A DNA stretch of 64,000 nt from NCBI RefSeq assembly GCF_001653235.2, contig NW_019154047.1:434001-498000 (forward strand), written 5' to 3'. A program made the position numbers and the translations under genes. Of the stretch, positions 19,197-28,174 are shown in pieces. Every line of letters begins with the position of its first letter. Within the stretch, counting starts at the first letter, position 1. The notes under the pieces are model-generated. The model was not told the DNA's origin, did no database searches, and saw only the letters and a list, made by a program, of their open reading frames with translations. The DNA is from Pochonia chlamydosporia 170 (Eukaryota; Ascomycota; Sordariomycetes; Hypocreales; Clavicipitaceae).

Positions 19197-20033
19197 ATGG
19201 ATGGAATCAAGATGACACAGACGAACCCAACGCTCAAGACTCAAAATCACTCATCTTTGTCACCTGGTTCCTCTTGGGATTCCGCGATAACAATTGCATC
19301 GTCACCCAGCAGCGTAAGCAGCATCGATGACGATGAATGGAATTCCTTCAGCGACTCTGGCGAGCTCCCCCTCGAAATCTTCTGATGAGAAGCTAGACAT
19401 CGACGCAGGCATTTCAACTTCCTTCACCATGCAGCCGGTAGCTGCTGAGCAGGAGGAACCTGAGAGAACTCCCGTACCCAAGCCTTTGGACGCTGACCGT
19501 CTTCATGCTCTCTTTTCTGAGTATGAAAAGCTTGTCAATGGGCAGGAGGTACCGCGTGAACGCGAGGACTCACCAGATGAGAGTACGAATCTGTCCATGC
19601 CGAAGTATCTTGCTTAGCTTACAACCGATTTGTAGATAACGAATCTTTCTCCGATCAACCCAAACCACGTCAGAAAGCCATCTCCAGCCCGACTGCGAAT
19701 GTCGCCCGTAAGCAGCAACGAGGAATCTCGAAGAGCAAGACCCAACAGCGGAAGGTTACTTCACGTAGGGCTTCGCGGACGAAACGCGCCTTAGCGAGCA
19801 GTGTTCACGAATACGAATACATGCACCTAGGAGAAGCACGTCGAGCATCAAACGGATCTGTTGAAGTTCAAGTTTTTTGGGCACCCATCTTCTTGCCGTG
19901 CAACCAATTGCGTGGGGAACAGGCAATCGAAGAGGCGAAAAACTTGGTGACCAGGAAGTTTGGCCACGCCGCTTGGAAGAGGGAGATGAGCAAGTTCGAC
20001 TGCGTAGGCATGAAGAAGAGCGAATTGGACTAG
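19197..20033 (+). pseudogene. Frameshifted paralogue of the 6452 gene
   Basis: The product aligns with the 283-aa protein of copy A but lies in three frames: 19197-19385 (MDGIKMTQTNPTLKTQNHSS), 19327-19617 (through ALFSEYEKLVNGQEVP) and a last part to 20033 (EYEYMHLGEARRASNG, VFWAPIFLPCNQLRGEQ). At least two indels and an internal stop separate them, with no intron signals at the breaks. The C-terminal module is still well conserved, so inactivation may be recent. Confidence 0.75.
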
Positions 20034-20130
20034 ATAGCAGATGGTCAGATGTGAATATACGCACTGTTACCCCATTTTGAATATCCAACTTGAACGCGTT
20101 CTTGGCTCTATTGAGGGCTGTTGCTCAGCA

Positions 20131-20611
20131 GGACCATCGAGAGTGACGCTAGTTATGGTCTTCTGCCATGCCGTATAGACGAGCTGCTCCGGAAAGTGGA
20201 ACGGCGTCCCAGAGGTGCGAGGTTCCGTGAAATCGCTTTGCAGGTTGCGCCGTTGGCCTGGAGCAGCCGAAGTTACCACCTACGTACGAGCACATGGTTG
20301 GCTACATAGACGACGTGTCCATTCTAGCAGTTGGCCCAAACCCTCGCCAATGGAATAATTATCACTTGCATTTTTGAATTCTAGGGTAGTAGCACGGTGC
20401 ACGCTACCTTCTGAAACCCCGCCTGTCAGGACGGCCATTCGGCGTTTCCGTTTTTCCACACCTGGAGCCTGGGCCGACGTGCAATCAGTCGCGACGAAAG
20501 CGTTTTCGTGCCCCTTCACCTTGCTAATGATAAGATGGTTTTAGACGGCGCGCATCCTCGTCATGCCGGATCAACCAAGATTAAAGCTCATTGACGAAAA
20601 CTCAATAGGGA
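20131..20611. other. Spacer upstream of the FunK1 gene
   Basis: Short minus-strand frames (for example 20519-20280) give no recognisable product. The segment probably contains the promoter of the kinase at 20612; no clear TATA box was seen. Confidence 0.4.
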
Positions 20612-22996
20612 ATGGGCTCGATGCCTTCCGCGCCCTTTTCACTTCGATTTGCAGCACCAGAAACGTTGTCTCTACGGCAGACACACTTGGTCAACTTGGT
20701 CACGAAGGTAATCTTGTCACTCGACAATTTGCATGCCTTTCTAACAGAACAAACAGATCTCCGCAACCTTGCGCTCGTTCTTCTCCCGTCCTTACGAAGT
20801 CTCCCAGTCTCGGGCCTGCTCCTGTCGACAACTGGAAGTAGCAGCCTCCGAACCGACCTCCTTAGACTTATTTCTTCTGTAGCCTCTAATGACTTCGACT
20901 TCAACCGCATCAAACCGCTCCTCAAGGCAGCAATCGCTGACACGATTCAAGATGCGCAGATCTGGGACCTTGTATCTATCGCAGTCGTCGAATCCACTCC
21001 ACCTCTCCGACCGATACCATCCTCCCTCCAGCAAACCCCATGGAGCCAAAACACGAGCAGCTTCGCGAACTCGTCAGAATACCGCCGGGATATGGATCCG
21101 GTCCTTAAACTGGAACTCGAGCACCTATACGTCGGACTTCCGGATTTCCATAAGTCTTTCTTTGGGGACATCCCAGAACTTGACGTGGTTTCTGAGGCGG
21201 TCTTCCGCGAGTGTACAGAAGGCGACAACCCACTTTTCAAAGAGGGTTGGAGTGGATGGCCAGCACGCGCTAAAGAGAGCGACGTGTTGACCTGGATTGA
21301 CGGCCTAATTTTGAAGCTGGAAGCATTCGTAGGCGACCGCCTTTCGACATCGGTGACTGGGCGAAAGCTGTTGGCGCAGCCGAGGACGGCGTTGGAGGGC
21401 TCCACAGCCAAGCGCAGCATGGATATCGGCTTCGTCAATAGCGATGTCACATATGAACCTAACCATATTGATCCGAAATATCGCTGGTCACACGTCCTCG
21501 TCGCCGGTGAACTAAAAAGTAACCCGAAAGCCGATATAGCATCGATTGCATGGACTGATCTCGCGAGGTATGCGAGAGAAGTGCTCGCCGCTCAAGATAC
21601 TCGTCGCTTCGTCTTGGGATTTACCCTCTGCGGTTCTCTTATGAGGGTATGGGAGTTTGACCGGCTCGGGGGGATCGCTTCCGAACAATTTGACATAAAC
21701 AGGGAGGAAGGTGGACTGCAGTTTGTGACCACAATCCTCGGGTTTCTCCGGATGAACGAAGAGATGCTCGGGTTTGATCCTACCATAATAATAGCACGGG
21801 GCCACAAATATATCGAGATTGAACGAAACGGCCAGTCAGAGTGTCTCATCCTTGACAAGGTCATGAAGCGCGCACCATGCATTGCAGGCCGAGCGACAAC
21901 TTGCTGGAAAGCCTATCGCAAAGGTTATCCGCATACGCCTCTAGTGATAAAGGACTCGTGGCAGTACACTGACCGGGACGAAGAGGGTGATCTGATTCAA
22001 GAAGCGACTAAGAAAGGCGCGATTAATGTTGCCCGTTACTATCACCACGAGACTGTTCGCGTCCGCCATTCTGATGACGAAATCCGAAATAATGTTCGAA
22101 AGAGACTAGACGTCACCAAAGCTACAAATTACCGGTCAGGACGTGCGGTATTGCCATCGAGTTCCAGCACGATGAGCACTTCACGCAAAGGGCGAAGCGG
22201 CAGCTCCGGGGTGAAGCGTCCATCAAGCGAAACTGACGCTGCTCTGCCACCGAGCAAGCGATCTTGTTCGGCATCCCCAACAAAACCCAACCTGGACGCA
22301 TTGTCAAATCGGATACATCGACGTGTCATTCTTCGGGACTATGGGAAGCCAATCTACAAGGCAAGCTCCCGCGCGGCCCTGCTTTCTGCTCTGGTGGACT
22401 GCATTGAAGGTCACGAATCCTTACACAAGGCTGGCTTCCTCCACAGAGACATCTCCATCAATAATCTCATGATGAATGAGAATAAGGAGAACCCTTCTTG
22501 GCGAGCCTTTTTGATTGACCTGGACCTTGCTATAAGGGTGCATCGAGACGGGGCTTCGGGAGCCATGGGAAAGACTGGTACTAGGGCGTTCATGGCTATC
22601 GGTGCATTACTAGGGGAACAGCATTCTTTCATGCACGATCTAGAGTCTTTTTTCTGGGTACTCTTTTGGATATGCATACATTACAACGGACCAGAGGACA
22701 GCCGGACTGTGCAGCGATTTGAAAAGTGGAATTACGTGGAGATGGCCGAGTTGGCAGAGCTGAAGAAAGGTCAGGTATCCCATGAACAAGATTTCATTAA
22801 GACTACAAGCGAGTACTTCACAACACTTTACACACCATTGATACCCTGGGTTAACAAGCTGCGCAAGGTTGTGTTTCTCAATGGCAGGAGATGGGAGAAG
22901 GAGGACGATGAGCTGTATTTGCAGATGAAGATTGTTCTCCGCGATGCCATAACGGACCCCACTGTGGGCACTGCTTCAATTGTGACGACGCTCTGA
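20612..22996 (+). CDS. FunK1-type fungal protein kinase
   Basis: This is a 794-aa single frame of the fungal-specific FunK1 (Pkinase_fungal) family. The N-terminal roughly 180 residues are helical. RECTEGDNPLFKEGWSGWP (199-217) is a family signature. D271 in MDIGF followed by VAGELKSN (E300, K302) has a D...ExK layout. The kinase core includes HRDISINNLMM (about residue 611), FLIDLDLA in place of DFG, GKTGTRAFMAI and HDLESFFWVLFWICIHY. A Ser-rich linker interrupts the N-lobe near 515-560, as usual in the family. HRD and the metal-binding Asp are present, so it is probably active. Substrates are unknown. An upstream ATG at 20563 is in another frame, so 20612 is preferred. Confidence 0.9.
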   Translation: MGSMPSAPFSLRFAAPETLSLRQTHLVNLVTKVILSLDNLHAFLTEQTDLRNLALVLLPSLRSLPVSGLLLSTTGSSSLRTDLLRLISSVASNDFDFNRIKPLLKAAIADTIQDAQIWDLVSIAVVESTPPLRPIPSSLQQTPWSQNTSSFANSSEYRRDMDPVLKLELEHLYVGLPDFHKSFFGDIPELDVVSEAVFRECTEGDNPLFKEGWSGWPARAKESDVLTWIDGLILKLEAFVGDRLSTSVTGRKLLAQPRTALEGSTAKRSMDIGFVNSDVTYEPNHIDPKYRWSHVLVAGELKSNPKADIASIAWTDLARYAREVLAAQDTRRFVLGFTLCGSLMRVWEFDRLGGIASEQFDINREEGGLQFVTTILGFLRMNEEMLGFDPTIIIARGHKYIEIERNGQSECLILDKVMKRAPCIAGRATTCWKAYRKGYPHTPLVIKDSWQYTDRDEEGDLIQEATKKGAINVARYYHHETVRVRHSDDEIRNNVRKRLDVTKATNYRSGRAVLPSSSSTMSTSRKGRSGSSGVKRPSSETDAALPPSKRSCSASPTKPNLDALSNRIHRRVILRDYGKPIYKASSRAALLSALVDCIEGHESLHKAGFLHRDISINNLMMNENKENPSWRAFLIDLDLAIRVHRDGASGAMGKTGTRAFMAIGALLGEQHSFMHDLESFFWVLFWICIHYNGPEDSRTVQRFEKWNYVEMAELAELKKGQVSHEQDFIKTTSEYFTTLYTPLIPWVNKLRKVVFLNGRRWEKEDDELYLQMKIVLRDAITDPTVGTASIVTTL

Positions 22997-23136
22997 ATAG
23001 AGTCCCCCGGCGCCGCATTACACAGCAGTAATAAAACTTGTTGTTTACATGCCTGAAGTTTGCCCTATTGTGAACCCCGACCTCGTAATACTTGATGACA
23101 AACTCGAAATTGAGGTGTTGTAGCAAAAAATGGACT

Positions 23137-25773
23137 GTTGTACAGCTCTAACTGGCAAAATCCAACGCAGCATTGCCCCGTAGCAACAAGGCCACCGGAG
23201 CTAGTGTTTTTCCGATGTTTCGCTCAAAGGCGTGGAGGCAAAGGTCCCTGGATCTCTTTCTCCAAAGAGGATACAACTGGAACCCAGCAACGGGCGCCGT
23301 CTCAAGAGACGGAAAGACGATCTTTCGCACAGAGAGGCGATATCGCCAGCCTGTCATTGAATTTAACCAAGTCGATTACGAATCGCATATACCACCGGCA
23401 ACCGCCTTCACCTCATCCACGCAGCCGAGACCCGAGTCCGCTGCAGAAGCCATTCGCTGGCACCAACGCCTAGGTCATCTTGGGTCCGAAGCCCTTGAGC
23501 GCCTAGTTCAACAGACAACCGGAGCCAAAATAAATGGCCCGCTCAAAATTGAGTGCAAAGACTGCGCCGTTTCGAAGGCAAAACGTATTGTCTCACGACG
23601 GAGCCCGCAGACCAAAACACCACGACCATTCTGGCGAATCTACGTTGATATCTTCGCCATGAGCAATGGATACAACGGAATGAAACACGCCATGCTGATC
23701 AGAGATGAATACACATCCATGATCTACATATACCTTTTGAAGGATACAACCACTGAGAGTGTTCTCGGAGTGTTAAAGGCATTTGAAGCCTACATTCGAC
23801 GACAATTTGGTACGTCAATATGTGTTATCCATCGAGATAATGACCGAGCACTTCAAGCAGAATATGACGCCTGGGTCAGATCCCAAGGGATTGATGACGA
23901 ACCCACCGCGCCAGACACACCGGCACAAAATGGGCCTGCCGAACGATCTGGGGGGGTAATAGGCAGTCAGTCTCGCACAATGCTGGTTGGTGCCAACTTT
24001 CCGGACGAAATGTGGCCTGAGACCTGGAAGACTGCGATTTATCTGCATAACAGATCGCCGCAACAGGCAAACAACTGGAAAACGCCGTTCGAACGGCTGC
24101 ACCAGTGGCTACAGGAAAACAATCGTGACACCAGATACCTCCAGACGCAGCCCGACATTGCCCACCTTAAGGCGTACGGATGCCGCGCCTATCCGCTGAC
24201 CAGGGAAGCCCTACAAGGCAAGCATAAGAAGAACCTGAAGACCCATCCACATGCAGAGATCGGGTACCTTGTTGGATACGACTCTACCAACATCTTCAGG
24301 GTATGGATTCCAGAAAGAAAAGAGGTTCGCCGAGTCCGAGATGTGACTTTCGACGAAACCCGTTTCTATGATCCAAGTGATCACCAGCAGCAGCTTCACA
24401 TTGAAGAAGCAGAACCACAACTTCAACTCCCTGCCCATATTGAAAGCGACCCAGAACCTGAGGAATATGAAGGAATCAGGACAGAGGCGCATAGTGAGCC
24501 AGAATCGCCACCTTTCCAGGAGGCAGGAAGCGAAGATGAAACCCAATCAACCATTTGGGTTGGTGGTCAAGACCACTCCAACAAGGATACGGATCAAGAG
24601 CTTGATGGCTGTGACGAACAAGCCATAAGCCAAACCGTCTATCCAACGCCTGACGCAAGTCACAGAGGCTCGCACAGCCCAGACCTTCCAGATCAGGACA
24701 ATCCAGAGAATCGACAAGACCATGACAACGAGCATGAGATCGAGATCGATGATCATCTTCAAACACGAGCGGAAAACCCGCCAACACGTAAATCGACACG
24801 AGAGAGGAAGCCAAGTGAACGAGCTCGCGAAGCAGCAGCTGGTTCCTGCGCAGTTTACCGAAGCAGCTTCTTCATCGGTAGCGAACAGAAACTGCACCGA
24901 CGAAGTCTTCCTCCAGAGCCAAGAAACTACCATGAGCTCACAAGCCACCAATTTGAACAAGACTTCAAGGAAGCCATGAATATCGAATGGACAAACGTAA
25001 ATAAACGTGGAACGGTTAAGCCAATCCCAAGGGATCAGGTAACCGGCCAAGTCCTACCACTAACATGGGTGTTCAAATACAAGTTCAACAAACACGGATA
25101 TCTTCGGAAATTTAAAGCACGAATCTGCGTTCGAGGTGATCTACAGCAGCTAGGCTCCAAGGAGACCTACGCAGCCACCCTCGCAGGACGTTCATTCCGA
25201 ATCCTGATGGCAATCACTGCCAAATTTGACCTCGAAACGAGACAGCTCGATGCGGTCAATGCATTCACGAACAGTGTACTTGACGAAGACGTCTATGTAC
25301 AATTCCCAGACGGCTATCGCCGCAGAGGATGGGTCCTGAAACTGCTACGAGCATTATACGGACTAAGACGGTCACCTCTGCTATGGCAGAAGGACCTGAC
25401 CGCAGCCTTAGAGAAACTTGGCCTCAGACAGAGCCAAGAGGAGCCATGCCTTTTCACAAACAGCTGGCTCACAGTTTTCTTCTTCGTTGACGACATCGTC
25501 TTGCTGTACCATGCCAGACACCAAGACGCCGCGGACGAATTCATCGTCAAACTGAAAACTCAATATGAAATGAAGGACCTAGGGGAACTCAAGTGGTTCC
25601 TAGGCATTCGAGTCCTGAGAGACAGAGCAGCTCGCAAGCTATGGCTCTGCCAAGACTCATACATTGAAAAGATTGTAAATCAATACGGGATCACAAAGCG
25701 TGACCAGCTCAAAGGAAATCTATTCCCCACGAACGACCTGCAACGTCGAAAGGACCAGGCAAAACCAGACCTT
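23137..25773 (+). mobile_element. Ty1/copia retrotransposon, 5'- and 3'-truncated pol
   Basis: One frame encodes, in order, a GAG-pre-integrase region (WHQRLGHLGSEAL), integrase core (YVDIF, IHRDNDRAL, AERSGGVIGS with the DDE residues), an acidic linker and a copia-type reverse transcriptase (LPLTWVFKYKFNKHGYLRKF, ARICVRGD, QLDAVNAFTNSVLDEDVYV, FFVDDIVLLY as the YVDD-type box). The frame stops matching at about 25773, before the end of RT and before RNase H. Gag and protease are missing at the 5' end and no LTR lies on the left. The frame itself runs 23173-25881, but the last roughly 36 codons belong to an inverted fragment. Confidence 0.9.
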
Positions 25774-25884
25774 GTTTGCGTCTGGCGCGGTGGGTTCGTC
25801 ATCAATCCCTTGGGATCTGACCCAGGCGTCATATTCTGCTTGAAGTGCTCGGTCATTATCTCGGTGGATAACACATATTAACCT
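25774..25884 (-). mobile_element. Inverted integrase fragment of a second copia copy
   Basis: Read on the minus strand, this segment encodes CVIHRDNDRALQAEYDAWVR, identical to the integrase at 23815-23925. It joins the RT of the plus-strand copy directly to the minus-strand copy whose gag follows to the right, so two truncated elements meet tail to tail. The junction lies inside codons and creates a chimeric frame. Confidence 0.85.
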
Positions 25885-25922
25885 ACCAAAGGATGTCACA
25901 CGATATAAGTGGGTATAATTGC

Positions 25923-27108
25923 TCAGCAAGAGAGCGCGTTCTTTTTGTTGACAACAGCTGCAGTTGAGAAAGTGGATTGGATCTCGGTGTCGGATGGTTG
26001 CTGCATCGGTGGCGGAGCTTCTGGCTGAATCCTGGCTATGGCTCCGGCAAAGGCAGTTCCTTTGATCTCCGATCCATCCTGTTGCTGAGACTGTTCCTCC
26101 TTCTTCCTTCGGTTCCTGATGGACCGTTCGACTTTGCCCTTGATAGTAGGGTCTTGAAGCTTCTGATCGATTTCTTCCTGGACTTTGTTGTCCGGAGACC
26201 ATCCAGCTGGTCGTACCGAATCAGATAGGTAGTAGCACTCTGAATAGAAGTGTCTGCGACCGCAGAGGCAAGTTGGTCTTCCCCCTGGGTTCTTGTTGTT
26301 GGTTTTGGATGCATCAGGCTCCCCTTCACCTTGGAAGGTGGCGAATGCACCTCTGCTGCCCGAGCTCTGAGCAGTTGATCGATATGACCGTTCGAAAATT
26401 TCACTGATCTTGATTCCATCAGGGAATGTCTTTTGCCACTCGTCATCCTCGTGGGATAGGGCCTTTGCTTCCATCTGATTGATCCAGACCTTCGAGAATG
26501 TCGGGTCTATAGCATTTACCGCCTTAAGAAAATGTCGAGTCTGTCGCAGGCCTCTTATATCAGGCAGATCAAGATTCTTTGCTTCGTTCAGTATTGACTT
26601 GCCATTTCGAGATCCATTCCTCGACCTTTGTTCTGCTGACTGCCTTAAGCGTAGCGTAATATCGATCCGTGACTTCACTCTCCCGAGCCCAGTCAGTTGG
26701 TTTGACACGGTTCTTCAGGATCATGAGTTCCTTTGCGACATCGTCTTCCTTGGCAATGATATCATAGTACCTGCCAACGGTTTTGACGATGTATTCTTGT
26801 AGTGTCGCCAAAGCTTTGGTCCTGTCCTTGTAGATCTGAAGTTGGCTTCGATGCCTTGCCTCAAGGATTTGGAATTTGCTAAGACTATCACCTTGCAATC
26901 GCTGTATGTCAGTGGCGTTTGTCTGGGCTTGTCCAGGCGTCGGTTCGACTGGCAGCGTCAGAACTGGCTTGTGTACAGCATCAGGGTCAACATATTCCCA
27001 GACATGTTGACTTTTCGCGAACTTGCGGATTACGCTGATCCACACATCCCAATTACCGGATCCTTTGAGGATGACCCGGGAAGAGACTTCGAGATCGTCA
27101 GCGGCCAT
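25923..27108 (-). pseudogene. Copia gag, frameshifted
   Basis: Gag starts MAADDLEVSSRVILKGSGNW at 27108, next to its primer-binding site. The first frame ends at 26569; homology passes to the second frame (26708-25923) near SKWQ/SILNEAKNLDLPDI at about 26605, so one indel or a frameshift separates them. The second part has a zinc-knuckle-like CLCGRRHFYSEC near 26260. After 25923 the element is deleted through protease and the early integrase. Confidence 0.8.
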
Positions 27109-27170
27109 TATAGTCAGTGCTGTTTAGTGCAGTAGAAGCTTTGTGCCTAAATCAAATTAGGTCGGGCAAA

Positions 27171-27183
27171 CCGGGCTCATAAC
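27171..27183 (-). other. Primer-binding site of half-tRNA type
   Basis: Directly after the LTR end, the minus strand reads GTTATGAGCCCGG. GTTATGAGCCC is complementary to the anticodon stem-loop (GGGCTCATAAC) of initiator tRNA-Met. That is the priming mode known for Drosophila copia and yeast Ty5, which use a 5' half-tRNA. This orients the LTR and gag on the minus strand. Confidence 0.75.
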
Positions 27184-27460
27184 TGTCACACTTCACGACT
27201 CGTTTGCATAACTGGACGACGATCGGGCAGAAGATCCCCTGTGAATCGGGCAACGAGAGACTCTTGATTTCCTATATAAAGAGCGGAATCATACGACATT
27301 AAATACTTATTGGAATACTGCTGCTTACGCAGCAGCATTACGATTTCCTATTGCCACTTTGCCACCCGCGCAATACACTTACGTGTTTACTTGACTGAGG
27401 CAGCATTTATTTGACAATAGCATATTGTGCTTGCTTTGAATGAGCGACCTGATCTTGACA
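27184..27460 (-). repeat. Copia LTR, 277 bp
   Basis: On the minus strand it begins TGTCAAGATC and ends AAGTGTGACA (TG...CA, with 5-bp TGTCA/TGACA ends). It contains an imperfect palindrome around CTGCTGCTTACGCAGCAG and a TATA-like stretch. The same LTR family occurs at 62686-62961, 36924-37153 and, as a fragment, 35238-35358. Confidence 0.9.
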
Positions 27461-27681
27461 AGGTAGATAGAATCCCGGACTCCGCATATCGCAATGCCCT
27501 ATGTGAGTTCGAGGAAGGCGGCAATGATGCCACAACAGGAGACTGGAGGAGCTTTCATATAGCATTCTATGGCGACCTTTTAGTCGCTGGGAGAGCATAT
27601 ATGATCCGTGGTCAGGCTCGGCTTCCGGGAAATGACGAGGCAGAGGCGCCTAAGGCGAGTGTTCTCTACTATCTCCTCTGA
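27461..27681 (+). pseudogene. Unidentified coding remnant next to the LTR
   Basis: An open frame runs from the LTR edge to a TGA at 27681 and reads RIPDSAYRNALCEFEEGGND, then IAFYGDLLVAGRAYMIRGQA. Codon composition looks coding, but the product is not recognised. The LTR probably interrupted or captured it. Confidence 0.3.
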
Positions 27682-28174
27682 CCCCGTCCTGTGATGCTAC
27701 GGCTTTTTCACCCTCCGCAAGTTCCCTGCTGATCGTTATACAGTTTACTGCCTTTGACGCTATTCCTTTAATGACGAATCCAGGGATGGACATCTTACGA
27801 ATCTATCGAATCGAACGCCAAGCCTTGGCGTTCGAGTCGAATGTGACCCCACTAGATTCGATTCGAATCGAACACACCTTCCGCAGATTCGCATCGAATC
27901 GAATGCATGCTTTTTCTCGTCTCGTAGATTCGAATCGAATCGAACGTGTCTCCTATAGATTCGGATCGAATCGAATGTGTCGTCAGTAGATTCGATATTA
28001 ATCGAATGCCAAGACTTGATCGAATTCGAATCAAATTCGATCGAACGGTCGGGTAATTCCGTTCACGTGGGAAACGTCGAGGCCTAGTCCTAACGAAGGC
28101 AGAAAAACGTCACGAGGACATGGTCACTTTATACGAGACGTCGCGGAACACCAGTCAATTAGGTACTAAGCATA

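Larger units (their letters stand above)
17625..20130. repeat. Segmental duplication, copy B
   Basis: This is the partner of 4940-7400, in direct orientation and offset by about 12.69-12.75 kb; small indels change the offset along its length. Block 18791-18931 is identical to 6049-6189. The copy contains the degenerate minus-strand gene, a TATA box and a frameshifted version of the 6452 gene. Confidence 0.85.
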
